NCBI RefSeq assembly: GCF_003710915.1 | Contig: NZ_RHHR01000013.1 | Coordinates: forward strand, 124,001 to 188,000 | Direction of reading: 5' to 3' | Origin: Brevibacillus invocatus | GTDB lineage: Bacteria > Bacillota > Bacilli > Brevibacillales > Brevibacillaceae | DNA length: 64,000 nucleotides | Program-made: the position numbers and the translations under genes | Part shown: piece by piece, positions 15,775 through 24,248 of the stretch | Layout: every line of letters begins with the position of its first letter | How positions within the stretch are numbered: the stretch's first letter is position 1 | The notes under the pieces: generated by a model | What the model was told of the DNA's origin: nothing | Database searches by the model: none | The model's input: the letters and a program-made list of their open reading frames with translations, nothing else

Positions 15775-16866
15775 TTACAGATTTCCGCGCAGCTCCTGCT
15801 CACGCTCCAGCGCTTCGAACAAGGCCTTGAAATTGCCGTTGCCGAAACCGCGTGCCCCTTTACGCTGGATAATTTCAATGAACAAAGTAGGACGGTCGAC
15901 AATCGGTTTGCTGAATAACTGGAGCAAATAGCCTTCATCATCTTTGTCCACCAGGACTTTCAGCTTTTTCAATGTTTCAATATCCTCGTCGATCTCACCA
16001 ACGCGATCCTTCAATTCATCGTAGTACGCGTCCGGCACGGAGAGGAAATCCACACCATTGGCACGGAGCTTGGATACTGTATCGATGATGTCGTTGGTCA
16101 AAATCGCGATATGCTGGACTCCCGGACCTTTGTAGAACTCGAGGAACTCCTGGATTTGCGACTTGCGGCGTCCTTCCGCCGGTTCATTGATCGGGAACTT
16201 GATTCTCCCTGTACCGCTCTGCATCACTTTGGACATCAGCGCCGAGTATTCCGTCGAAATATCGTCATCGCTAAAGTTTTGAACGGCTGTGAAGCCCATT
16301 ACTTTTTCATAGTAGGAAACCCATTCATCCATCACTTCTACGTTGCCGACGATATGATCGATCCCGATCAAGCCTGTGCTTTCGCTGGTAATCGATGATT
16401 CGTAGGCGACATAGCCGGGTAAGAACGGCCCGTTGTAGTTTTTGCGTTCAATAAACGAGTGAACATTTTCTCCATAAGTACCAATCACAGCTTTCTTCAC
16501 CGTTCCGAACTCATCGGAAAATTCAGTCGGCTCCATGATTGGAATAGCCCCTCGGGAAATCTCTTCTCGATATGCCTGCTCACAGTCCTCTACACGCAGT
16601 GCCACGTCTTTTACACCGTCTCCGTGCTTATTCACGAATGCTGCAACCGGGTGATCCGGCGTCAAAGCTCCACTAATCACAAATGTCATATGTTTTTGCT
16701 TGAGTACATAGGATACTTTTTCCCGAGATCCGGTTTCCAAACCTGCATAGGCAACTGCTTGAAAACCAAATGCCTTGGTAAAGTAGTGCATCGCCTGTTT
16801 GGCGTTTCCGGTATAAAACTCCAGGTAGTCCCAATCCTGAATCGGGAAAAAATCAGTGTTGCCCAT
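15775..16866 (-). CDS. hpd: 4-hydroxyphenylpyruvate dioxygenase
   Basis: A 363-residue iron dioxygenase that converts 4-hydroxyphenylpyruvate to homogentisate in tyrosine breakdown. It has two vicinal-oxygen-chelate domains. Iron ligands are visible as H171 (G-I-D-H-I-V-G-N-V), H252 (G-V-Q-H-I-A-I) and E333 (L-F-I-E-I-I-Q-R). The F-G-N-G-N-F-K-A-L-F motif and C-terminal helix close the active site. Length is normal for bacterial HPPD. It is monocistronic; no homogentisate dioxygenase is seen nearby. A cre-like site about 75 bp upstream suggests CcpA carbon-catabolite control. Confidence 0.96.
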   Translation of the reverse strand: MGNTDFFPIQDWDYLEFYTGNAKQAMHYFTKAFGFQAVAYAGLETGSREKVSYVLKQKHMTFVISGALTPDHPVAAFVNKHGDGVKDVALRVEDCEQAYREEISRGAIPIMEPTEFSDEFGTVKKAVIGTYGENVHSFIERKNYNGPFLPGYVAYESSITSESTGLIGIDHIVGNVEVMDEWVSYYEKVMGFTAVQNFSDDDISTEYSALMSKVMQSGTGRIKFPINEPAEGRRKSQIQEFLEFYKGPGVQHIAILTNDIIDTVSKLRANGVDFLSVPDAYYDELKDRVGEIDEDIETLKKLKVLVDKDDEGYLLQLFSKPIVDRPTLFIEIIQRKGARGFGNGNFKALFEALEREQELRGNL

Positions 16867-16940
16867 CGTTAACCCTCCATTTACTTGTTTTTACACTTTT
16901 GGGATAATTGGTATGATTTTGTCGTTACTTAGAGAATATA

Positions 16941-16956
16941 TTGAAAACGCTTTCCC
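16941..16956. promoter_or_regulatory. cre-like (CcpA) site upstream of hpd
   Basis: TTGAAAACGCTTTCCC fits the cre pattern WTGNAANCGNWWNCAW except at the last CA. It lies 75-90 bp upstream of the hpd start, and a weaker cre-like sequence follows near 16977-16992. Repression of tyrosine breakdown on good carbon sources would make sense. Confidence 0.55.
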
Positions 16957-17042
16957 TCGCAAGAACACCAACCACCGCGAAAACGCTACAACGCTTTCAT
17001 AGCTTAAAGTGCTGGATTTTTCCAAACCTCTGGTACAATAAG

Positions 17043-17225
17043 GGCAGAGACACCGTAAATGGCAGACTCGATTTCTTGCAACTTGTCGGGATTACGGAAA
17101 AAGAGCTGCAGACCATAAAAGGAAAAAACAGAGAAGAACGTGAGCGTTTTGTCAAAGTGATGCAGCAGGACAATCCGGATCTCATCACGGATATGGCACG
17201 TGAGAAGGAGTATCTGGATTTTTAA
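17043..17225 (+). pseudogene. Remnant of a suppressor-of-fused (SUFU) domain gene
   Basis: The last 60 codons read GRDTVNGRLDFLQLVGIT-E-K-E-L and then D-N-P-D-L-I-T-D-M. I recognise these as the C-terminal end of bacterial SUFU-domain proteins (D-T-P-N-G-x-x-x-F-L-Q-x-V-G-x-T). No start codon with a ribosome site precedes it, and the upstream reading frame does not continue the family sequence. It is probably a 3' remnant of a deleted gene of about 200 codons. The rest of 16867-17272 holds the hpd control region and no other gene I can support. Confidence 0.55.
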
Positions 17226-17272
17226 GAGCATGCAATCATCGGGGAAAATTCGGATCCAGGAGGACGTACCAG

Positions 17273-17959
17273 ATGAGTCAATGGAATGAAAAAACAGCGA
17301 AAGCATTCGACAACATGGCAGAAGAATGGAACCAAAAAAGCGATTCGATGTGGGAAACAGGAAGCCGCAAGACAATCCTCCCCTTCTTGACCCGTCAGGT
17401 AGCACTACAGCAAGGTCCAGTATTGGATGCCGGTTGCGGGGATGGGTACGCCAGCTGCAAGCTAGCTGCTGCAGGCTATCAGGTCGAAGGTGTAGACATT
17501 GCCGGGGAAATGATTCGGCTTGCCCAGGCACGGGCAGAAAAACATGGCGAAAATGTCCATTTCCAGACAGGCGATATCAGCCAGCTGCCGTTCGCAGATC
17601 AAACCTTTGCAGGGATCCTGTCGATCAACGTGGTAGAATTCACCCCTTCCCCTCTGAAATCACTCATGGAGCTGTACCGTCTCCTGAAGCCAGGAGGTGT
17701 TCTCGTTCTGGGCATTTTGGGTCCTACAGCCGGTCCACGCAATCACAGTTATCGCAGACTCTATGACGAGGCGACGATCCAGAATACCATGATGCCTTGG
17801 GAAGCCAAAAAGCTGGCTCAGGAAAACGGCTTTGTCCTGATAGATGAGGAACCGGTGTACAAGGAAGGTGTTCCGTCCGAACTGGCAGAGCACCTTCCTG
17901 AAGACTTGCAGGAGGCATTGAGCTTCTTGACGCTATTTGCCTTGAAAAGACAAGACTGA
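17273..17959 (+). CDS. SAM-dependent methyltransferase (class I, UbiE-like)
   Basis: A 228-residue Rossmann-fold methyltransferase. Motif I is V-L-D-A-G-C-G-D-G-Y (about residues 52-61). Motif II acidic residue follows V-E-G-V-D-I-A, motif III is D-I-S-Q-L-P-F-A-D and post-motif is L-K-P-G-G-V-L-V-L. AGGAGG lies 8 bp before the ATG. It is followed 21 bp later by the YbaK-like gene and probably cotranscribed with it. The substrate cannot be told from sequence; small-molecule methylation is typical of this group. Confidence 0.87.
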   Translation: MSQWNEKTAKAFDNMAEEWNQKSDSMWETGSRKTILPFLTRQVALQQGPVLDAGCGDGYASCKLAAAGYQVEGVDIAGEMIRLAQARAEKHGENVHFQTGDISQLPFADQTFAGILSINVVEFTPSPLKSLMELYRLLKPGGVLVLGILGPTAGPRNHSYRRLYDEATIQNTMMPWEAKKLAQENGFVLIDEEPVYKEGVPSELAEHLPEDLQEALSFLTLFALKRQD

Positions 17960-17980
17960 TTGAATTGCGGTGATGGATGA

Positions 17981-18439
17981 ATGGATATGCTCAAGGAATT
18001 GCTGCAGCAAAACGATGTCGACTATGAATGGATCAGCCACGATCGGCCAATTCGTACAGCACAGGAAGGGGCTGCTATGCTGGGCATTGAAGTGGGCCAA
18101 ACTGCCCCTACGCTGGTGCTCAAATCGGAGAATGGGTACATGGCCTTGATTCTTTCAGGCTCCCGCGGTCGCATAGAACTCAAGTCGGTAGCCGAGCTGG
18201 TAGGCTGCAGCCAGTTGAAAATGGCCCCTCCCCATGAGGTGGAGCAGATTACCGGATACACGGTGGGCAGTGTGCCACTCGCAGGTCACGCTCTCCCTAC
18301 CATCCTCGATCGGGAGCTGTATCGCCACTCCTCGATCTACGGCGGTACTGGAGTCGGTACCAACACCCTTAAAATCAAGCCAGCCGATCTTGAAAAGCTC
18401 AATCAAGTGATTGCTTTTTTACCAGCTCTGCCTGAATGA
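17981..18439 (+). CDS. YbaK/EbsC-family aminoacyl-tRNA deacylase
   Basis: A 152-residue YbaK-domain protein. This family hydrolyses mischarged aminoacyl-tRNAs in trans (for example Cys-tRNA-Pro). The conserved lysine region (L-K-S-E-N-G-Y), the G-S-R-G-R-I-E-L-K segment and the C-terminal G-G-T-G-V-G-T-N glycine loop are present. It is a stand-alone editing protein of usual length. GGTGATGG precedes the ATG. The exact tRNA substrate is not predictable. Confidence 0.85.
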   Translation: MDMLKELLQQNDVDYEWISHDRPIRTAQEGAAMLGIEVGQTAPTLVLKSENGYMALILSGSRGRIELKSVAELVGCSQLKMAPPHEVEQITGYTVGSVPLAGHALPTILDRELYRHSSIYGGTGVGTNTLKIKPADLEKLNQVIAFLPALPE

Positions 18440-18553
18440 CAAACACGCTTTTCATCTATTACGATATTCAAGGATTGGCGACCTTGACCTCACTCTCGAA
18501 TTTTATCTTCAAAACGTCATACCATTTGGAGCAAGGCATTCCGAACACAGAAA

Positions 18554-18590
18554 TAGCCGGTTTTCACCACATTAAGGGTGTAACCGGCTA
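18554..18590. terminator. Bidirectional terminator after the anti-sigma and YbaK genes
   Basis: TAGCCGGTT / AACCGGCTA stem, extended inward by CACC / GGGTG. It lies between convergent genes. T content after the stem is modest on both sides. Confidence 0.65.
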
Positions 18591-18635
18591 ATTTAATCTA
18601 GGAGCAATCACTTCAATTTTCTATTACTCTCTTTG

Positions 18636-19697
18636 TTATTTCTTCTGTGGTGTTTCAGATTTGTATTCAATAACTTGTAATACTTTTGGTTCAATAGCTT
18701 TTAACAGTTGTTCATCTGACTGATTGCTTTTAAGAACATCTCCATTGTTTTCATCCTGAACTTGTAATTCAACCTGTGTTTGTGCAATGACATCAATCAC
18801 TTGTTGCTTGGAGATATTTTTTGATGCTGCAACCTCCACAACAGATTTACCTTTTGCTAATTCTTGTTTTAATTCTGTTGGGCTCATTTTTAGTAAAGAA
18901 AACAGTTTTTCATCGTTTAAAAAGGCATCAGCAAAATAATCAGGCTTACCATTTGTAGAGAAGAAGCCTTCGACTTTCATGTTTGAAGGTGTAGTCTTAC
19001 CTCCGATCAGAGAAACACTGATTGTATTACCTTGAACAAATCCCTGATAGAACGGTGTTTTCGATCCCTTTTTGGTGAAATTGAACATAAACGTTTTTTG
19101 ATCCGGGTTCTCCATTTGCTCCATAGCATACTCGTACTCTTCGATGTTGATGCTGCCATACATCTTATCAATGAGATAGTCTACCTTCGACTTGATCTCC
19201 TGGCTGGTTAAAGTAGTGAGTGGCTTCTCATCAGGCTCCCAATTCTCTTGAATCACGTGTTCAATCGCACCCGTAATACCGTTTGTATGAAGGGTAATCT
19301 TTTTGCCGATTCCTCCTTTTTCCTGCAGGATGAGGCTTGTTTGGACACCTTGCACGTTGCTAGCATCGATAATCTCAAACGATTTTGTTTCGGGAAATGC
19401 GCTGTACAGTTTTTCAAGTGTTGCTTTGCCAACCTCATCCACCTGCAATTGTTCAGCAGTCATTGGTGTTCTAGTAAGCATTTCAATCAGGGGAGGTGCC
19501 GCAAATGCAGCGGTTGGAACCAAAATCGCAGCAGCAGCAATTCCACTAATTAATCGTTTTTTCATAGTAATTTCGCTCCTTTTTCGTTGCAAATATTGAG
19601 AATAGGATTGTTCTATTCGTTTGGATATTGCCGGAGGGCACTCCATCGTTTCTGCTTCTTTGTGCAGATGTTCACGGATTGTGCGTTCAATAGGCAT
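18636..19697 (-). CDS. Membrane anti-sigma-like protein paired with an ECF sigma factor
   Basis: About 353 residues. A short cytoplasmic N-terminus (about 1-44, rich in charged helices) precedes one transmembrane helix (R-L-I-S-G-I-A-A-A-A-I-L-V-P). A large extracytoplasmic part follows with a repeat-like S-P-T-E-L-K-Q-E-L-A-K-G-K-S-V-V-E-V-A helix region near residue 275. I chose the ATG at 19695-19697, which overlaps the sigma-factor stop by 11 bp. The longer frame would run far into the sigma gene. Its place and topology suggest an anti-sigma factor that holds the upstream sigma factor at the membrane until an envelope signal arrives. No standard zinc motif is visible, so this remains an inference. 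Base composition is more AT-rich than its neighbours. Confidence 0.7.
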   Translation of the reverse strand: MPIERTIREHLHKEAETMECPPAISKRIEQSYSQYLQRKRSEITMKKRLISGIAAAAILVPTAAFAAPPLIEMLTRTPMTAEQLQVDEVGKATLEKLYSAFPETKSFEIIDASNVQGVQTSLILQEKGGIGKKITLHTNGITGAIEHVIQENWEPDEKPLTTLTSQEIKSKVDYLIDKMYGSINIEEYEYAMEQMENPDQKTFMFNFTKKGSKTPFYQGFVQGNTISVSLIGGKTTPSNMKVEGFFSTNGKPDYFADAFLNDEKLFSLLKMSPTELKQELAKGKSVVEVAASKNISKQQVIDVIAQTQVELQVQDENNGDVLKSNQSDEQLLKAIEPKVLQVIEYKSETPQKK

Positions 19698-20262
19698 TGT
19701 TCTTTTCCATCCTTTCCAGGGGGAGATTCCATAAGTTTTTTCGAAGCGCCTGGAGGCCAGCATGATATCTGGACTTGACTGTACCCAGCGGAATATCGAG
19801 CAAAGTCGCAATTTCATCAAGAGTATAGTCGTGAAAAAAGCGGAAGATAATCACTGTTCGCTGTTTGTTGGTCAGTTTTTGGATTGCCTGCGTTATCTCT
19901 AGGTTCGTTCCCTCCGTCATCACAGTGGGGTGATCCCAATGATGCTCTTCCCGAGAGAAGATACGGATGCGTTCAAAAATTCGGAATCTCCGCCAGCTCT
20001 TGACCCGAAATCTCTGTACTTGACGGATTACCAAGCCGTGTAGCCAGAAGTGGAAAGGACGGTTCATATCGTAGTTCTCGAGTGAGGTCCACATTTGCAT
20101 ATAGATCTCATTCATGACATCTTCCCGATCCTGCTGATGATCCACCAGAAAGGTGACTGTCCGGTAGATGTCCTGATAGGTGGCATCATACAACGTATGA
20201 AATGCCTGTTGATCACCATCTTTCATTTTTGTGAGTAATTGGTACATATATTTACTTTCCAT
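19687..20262 (-). CDS. ECF-type RNA polymerase sigma factor
   Basis: A 191-residue sigma-70 family factor. Region 2 (about 20-85) has the D-V-M-N-E-I-Y-M-Q-M-W core-binding helix. Region 4 (about 125-180) has L-T-N-K-Q-R-T-V-I-I-F-R-F-F and the D-I-P-L-G-T-V-K-S-R HTH typical of ECF factors. The overlapping downstream gene looks like its anti-sigma factor. Upstream, GAACC followed by an A/T-rich spacer could be an autoregulated ECF -35, but I could not define the -10 with confidence. Confidence 0.9.
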   Translation of the reverse strand: MESKYMYQLLTKMKDGDQQAFHTLYDATYQDIYRTVTFLVDHQQDREDVMNEIYMQMWTSLENYDMNRPFHFWLHGLVIRQVQRFRVKSWRRFRIFERIRIFSREEHHWDHPTVMTEGTNLEITQAIQKLTNKQRTVIIFRFFHDYTLDEIATLLDIPLGTVKSRYHAGLQALRKNLWNLPLERMEKNNAY

Positions 20263-20415
20263 TCAGAGGGCCCTCCTGAGTAAGCAGCTTACACACTATA
20301 TTGTCTCTCTATCAAAAAAAGGTTCGGTTCTCTTCTTCATTTTTTGCTAAAGGTTGCGTGTAAGAGGCTATCGATCCAATCAGAAATACCACGCCCCATA
20401 GTTTGGATACGAAAA

Positions 20416-20446
20416 AACAAGCAGGCACTTTGAATGCCTGCTTGTT
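20416..20446 (-). terminator. Intrinsic terminator after the secreted protein gene
   Basis: AACAAGCAGGCA / TGCCTGCTTGTT is a perfect 12-bp stem with a 7-nt loop. It is followed by a run of six T residues in the leftward direction, 12 bp past the stop codon. Confidence 0.9.
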
Positions 20447-20457
20447 GCATGCTTGAG

Positions 20458-21882
20458 TTATTGCACTTTTACATAAGGAATGTTGTTGCGCTGAATCCAG
20501 CCCCATTTACTTTCGATCAAACGGGCGAGCGTCGGCTCTTCCCAGCCGTACAAAGCCTTGTAGAGTCGCTGCGTCTCCAGTAAATCGTTATAGGTCAGAT
20601 ACGGATAGTCAGCACGGGCAAAAGTACCATCCGGGAAGTAGGCGTAGTGCAGATCGCCGTTCTCCAAAATCCATTTTTCTCCCAGGTTGGTCGCACCTGC
20701 CAGCATCGTATCGGCCAGCTCCTTGTCTTGCGGCCTGCCGAACTTCTGGTACAAGCTGTACAAGTAATTGACTTCTGCCAGCTGGTGATTGAGCGATACA
20801 TGTGTGCGAAGATGTGGTGTAGTTGAAGCATAATCCTCCACCAGCCAGCCTGTTCGCGGCCCTTCTATCACATAATGATTGGCTTTGGCATGACGCTGAA
20901 AATAATCCGCGTATTGGAGGGCTGACTCACAGAAATCCCCATCCTCATACAGGGTACAGCCTTTCAGCATCAGATTGGCCGCTCCCGTATTAAAACGCGT
21001 ATCGTAAAATCCATCCGGTATCCCGTAATCATCACGCAGCCATTGAGAGAGTGGCAGTGTTTTCCAATGGCCATCCTCCTCCTGCTGCTCCAAACTGGTC
21101 TTCAGCATGACGTACCCCATATTGCTTGCCGCCTTGCTACCTCCTGTAAAGAGGAAGGAACGGAGGATATAGTTTTCCGGAATGCGCCAGTACCCGTTTT
21201 CTGCTGTCGGTTCATAGGTTGTTGGACTTTTGTAATGGTAGCCATTGTACAGCCACTTCGCATTTTGTGTAAGATCCAGAGAAAGCCAGACCTGGTCCAA
21301 AGAGTATTCGCCCCATCTCACGAGCGGCTCTCTCGACTCCATCGCCCAGATTTCACTGACGTATCCCGCTCTTTGAGGCAGGCGAATCTCTAAATTGATC
21401 CCCCGTGATGTCTGCACGACTTCGATCGGAAGCTCCATCCCAGGGAACGTCTCTACCGTTCCATTCCCCAGTTCTTTATAGACGATCGGCTCACCGATCC
21501 AGATGTATTTGCCTGAAGTCTCGATAAACCCAGGTGCCACAGGAAGGGTAGTTACGTCACGCAGGTTGACTATATTCCAGTAAGGCTTTTTGTCTTCTCC
21601 CTGAGAGAATTCTCGATAACGAAATGTAGCAAACTCTTCTCGAAGCGGAATCGTGATGACGTAAGGCTGGTCATTGTAGTCTGCTGAAACTTGATTCATC
21701 CAGTATGTATCGCCATCTTCAAACCTGAATTCCCTCTTTTTCAATATAGACCCGCCCATGATGTCCAGTGTATCTTTCTGAATGGGCATTTTAGAGTTAG
21801 CGTTGGTCGGAACATCAGAAGTAAACAGTCCCGTAACCAGAACAGCAAGCAGAGCGAGCAAAGGTAGTATACGTCTCGACAT
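20458..21882 (-). CDS. Secreted protein of unknown function
   Basis: A 474-residue protein with an N-terminal signal sequence (R-R followed by L-P-L-L-A-L-L-A-V-L-V, cleavage probably near residue 25-30). The first half is beta-rich. The C-terminal half (about 300-474) has regularly spaced helices with Asn, Tyr and Trp, which resembles an (alpha/alpha) toroid such as in uronyl epimerases or glycoside hydrolases. I do not recognise a defined family or catalytic motif, so no reaction is proposed. It is monocistronic with its own strong terminator. It stands next to, but is not cotranscribed with, the ECF sigma pair. Confidence 0.75.
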   Translation of the reverse strand: MSRRILPLLALLAVLVTGLFTSDVPTNANSKMPIQKDTLDIMGGSILKKREFRFEDGDTYWMNQVSADYNDQPYVITIPLREEFATFRYREFSQGEDKKPYWNIVNLRDVTTLPVAPGFIETSGKYIWIGEPIVYKELGNGTVETFPGMELPIEVVQTSRGINLEIRLPQRAGYVSEIWAMESREPLVRWGEYSLDQVWLSLDLTQNAKWLYNGYHYKSPTTYEPTAENGYWRIPENYILRSFLFTGGSKAASNMGYVMLKTSLEQQEEDGHWKTLPLSQWLRDDYGIPDGFYDTRFNTGAANLMLKGCTLYEDGDFCESALQYADYFQRHAKANHYVIEGPRTGWLVEDYASTTPHLRTHVSLNHQLAEVNYLYSLYQKFGRPQDKELADTMLAGATNLGEKWILENGDLHYAYFPDGTFARADYPYLTYNDLLETQRLYKALYGWEEPTLARLIESKWGWIQRNNIPYVKVQ

Positions 21883-22077
21883 GTCATCCCCCTATTTTCT
21901 TAGAGTAAGTTGGCCTGTCTTGCTTTTCTCGTCGGCATAAGCCTTCTGACCGAACTGCCCGCGCAATGTGGAGAGCTTCAGACATTAGTAAGGACGACTC
22001 AATTGTGCATAATGTTTCAATTCATGTTTTCGTCTGGACTGTTCTTGCATTAGAATACCTGTATGGAAGGAGGAATT

Positions 22078-23067
22078 ATGAACAAATACAAGAAAAAATC
22101 CAAACGTAAATGGTTCCTGATTTTCTTGGTATTCGTGGCTTTTGTCTACGTAAATAACAGTTCACTGCTGGCCACACCGAAGAACGATTCCCCAATCCTT
22201 CTCGCACATCGAGGACTTGCCCAAACCTTCTCTTTGGAAGGTGTAGAAAACGACACCTGTACGGCTCAGCGAATTTATGAGCCTGAGCATCCCTTTCTGG
22301 AAAACACGATTCCTTCAATGGAAGCAGCCTTCCAGGCAGGAGCGGATATTGTGGAATTTGATATCAAGCCTACCAAAGACGGGCAGTTTGCCGTGTTTCA
22401 TGACTGGACGCTCGACTGTCGAACCAATGGTCAAGGAATGGCCAAGGACTACACAATGGCTGAGCTGAAAGAGCTGGATGTCGGTTACGGGTATACCGCT
22501 GATCAGGGAAAAACCTATCCTTTTCGCGGTAAAGGAGTTGGTTTGATGCCTTCGATGGATGAAGTGCTTACCCACTTTCCTGACAAGTCTTTCCTGATTC
22601 ATATCAAGAGCAATGATCCTGCAGAAGGCGTGCAGCTAGCCGAATACCTCGCCAAACTGCCGGAAGAGCGGTTGAACCAACTAACGGTTTACGGAGGAGA
22701 CGAGCCGATTGCTTCCTTGAAGGAATCTCTTCCACAGGTCAGGGTCATGTCGATGGCAACGTTGAAAGCAGGTTTGATACCGTACATCCTGATCGGCTGG
22801 ACAGGCTATGTCCCTGAATCCTTGCAGCACACACAGCTGCATATACCGGAGAAAATTGCTCCGTGGCTGTGGGGCTTTCCAAATCGGTTCCAGAACAGAA
22901 TGGATCAGGCCGATACGCGGGTCATTATCGTGGGTGGAGACGGCAGTGATTTTTCCAGCGGATTTGATTCACTAGAGGACGTCCAACGATTGCCCGCTTC
23001 CTATACAGGAGGCATCTGGACCAATCGCATTGATCGTATAGCTCCAATCTATAACAGGAATAGGTAA
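22078..23067 (+). CDS. Glycerophosphodiester phosphodiesterase, membrane-anchored
   Basis: A GDPD-family TIM-barrel enzyme that hydrolyses glycerophosphodiesters to glycerol-3-phosphate and an alcohol. A basic N-terminus and one hydrophobic helix (about residues 10-28) place it outside the membrane. The catalytic pair is visible: H-R-G (near 45) and H-D-W-T (near 108), with E-N-T, E-F-D-I-K and I-H-I-K as metal and phosphate ligands. An insertion of about 35 residues lies between H-R-G and E-N-T, rich in charged residues. AAGGAGG lies 4 bp before the ATG; an in-frame ATG 15 bp earlier lacks a ribosome site. It could recycle lipid or teichoic-acid fragments. Confidence 0.88.
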   Translation: MNKYKKKSKRKWFLIFLVFVAFVYVNNSSLLATPKNDSPILLAHRGLAQTFSLEGVENDTCTAQRIYEPEHPFLENTIPSMEAAFQAGADIVEFDIKPTKDGQFAVFHDWTLDCRTNGQGMAKDYTMAELKELDVGYGYTADQGKTYPFRGKGVGLMPSMDEVLTHFPDKSFLIHIKSNDPAEGVQLAEYLAKLPEERLNQLTVYGGDEPIASLKESLPQVRVMSMATLKAGLIPYILIGWTGYVPESLQHTQLHIPEKIAPWLWGFPNRFQNRMDQADTRVIIVGGDGSDFSSGFDSLEDVQRLPASYTGGIWTNRIDRIAPIYNRNR

Positions 23068-23069
23068 AA

Positions 23070-23115
23070 AAAGGGCTGTCCCTTTGTCTGCGTTAGACAT
23101 CTGGGACAGCCCTTT
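23070..23115. terminator. Bidirectional terminator between GDPD and C45 genes
   Basis: AAAGGGCTGTCCC / GGGACAGCCCTTT is a perfect 13-bp stem between convergent genes. There is an A run before it and T-rich sequence after it. Confidence 0.88.
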
Positions 23116-23130
23116 CGTTCGTTCATACAG

Positions 23131-24162
23131 TTATTTCTTATTTTCCTCAATGATGCCTTCCAGGAACTGTGTCTCGATATTGTTGCCCCTCACCCAATCT
23201 GCGAAATCAATGGCGAGGATCTGGCTGCCCCTGGCAACGGACGTCATGATTTTTGCATTCTCGTAGGCGTAGGAAAAAGTATGCAAGGTGCCAAACAAAT
23301 CGGCATAGTCAGTAAAAAAGAGGGGGGACTGTACGTCCTTGAAGAGAGCAAACATCTCCTCATGGTTATGCGCTTTGTCCCGCAAGCTTTGAAAATAAGC
23401 CTGGCGCTTCAATGAGCCTGTAATGACCGATCTATTTTTTTCTGCAAGCTGATCAACCTGGAAGTGATTGACACAAGACAATTGCTCTGGATCTCTTCTG
23501 ATCTGCACGAGCTCAGGACTTGCTTCAACCACAGCCATATTCCCGCTCTTGTCACCTAGCGAAAAATTGTAGCAAGCTGCATGGGGCATCTCCTTCAACA
23601 TCAGAATGGCTTCATCCACACTGGTACACGTATCCAGAATCATGCGGATTGCCGACCATGCCGACAGTCCCTTGGTATAGCCGTGATTGCTGACGAAGTG
23701 AAGTCCCATTGTCAATCCGTGCTGGTTGACACCATCATGTCTTCCGATCACCTGTAGGTTGTAGCCAGCTGTCGCGAATGCCGAATTAGACTGGAGCAGG
23801 GTAAAATAGCCATCGTACAGTGCCGGTGAAAAATCGTAATTTCTCACGTAATACGCGGGCGTCATCATGGCTGAACAACCCATTGCGTCTGTTTTTGGCA
23901 CGTCATAGCCGCCAAACAAGGCTGCTGCCTTTTCCCACGAAATCCCGAGCCCTTCGCTAATTCCTTGCAGCTCATCCAGCAAATGCGGTGCATAGGCACG
24001 GTAAATCGCAGCCATTTCCTGCACGTCAATCTCTTCTCTGGTGATCATCTCGAATGTTTTGACAATAGGATTGCTACGTAATTGCTGCCCTAGCACAAGA
24101 CCATTTTGGTAAGCAGAATCTCTCAACTGCAGGACCTGCACCTGAAAGTTTGACATCGCCAT
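23131..24162 (-). CDS. C45-family autoproteolytic acyltransferase/hydrolase
   Basis: About 343 residues of the acyl-CoA:6-APA acyltransferase (peptidase C45) type, an Ntn-hydrolase fold that self-cleaves before a cysteine. The likely nucleophile is the Cys in D-A-M-G-C-S-A-M-M (about residue 93). R-N-Y-D-F-S follows at the spacing typical of the family, and G-R-H-D-G-V-N-Q-H-G-L-T-M-G-L-H is the conserved Asn/Gly stretch. No signal peptide is visible. The start is the ATG after AGAGGGAG; ATG at 24156 is also possible. Natural substrates of bacterial members are mostly unknown (amides or acyl-amino acids). Confidence 0.82.
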   Translation of the reverse strand: MAMSNFQVQVLQLRDSAYQNGLVLGQQLRSNPIVKTFEMITREEIDVQEMAAIYRAYAPHLLDELQGISEGLGISWEKAAALFGGYDVPKTDAMGCSAMMTPAYYVRNYDFSPALYDGYFTLLQSNSAFATAGYNLQVIGRHDGVNQHGLTMGLHFVSNHGYTKGLSAWSAIRMILDTCTSVDEAILMLKEMPHAACYNFSLGDKSGNMAVVEASPELVQIRRDPEQLSCVNHFQVDQLAEKNRSVITGSLKRQAYFQSLRDKAHNHEEMFALFKDVQSPLFFTDYADLFGTLHTFSYAYENAKIMTSVARGSQILAIDFADWVRGNNIETQFLEGIIEENKK

Positions 24163-24193
24163 ACTCCCTCTTTCCCACCTAGAGTGAAAAAAG

Positions 24194-24214
24194 GACAAGG
24201 AAATTCTCCTTGTC
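24194..24214 (-). terminator. Intrinsic terminator of the soluble chemoreceptor operon
   Basis: GACAAGGA / TCCTTGTC stem with a 5-nt loop. It is flanked by A6 and T6 tracts, so it probably works in both directions. It lies just downstream of the chemoreceptor stop. Confidence 0.85.
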
Positions 24215-24248
24215 GCTTTTTTGTCAGTCGTTACGTATATGTATCAGC

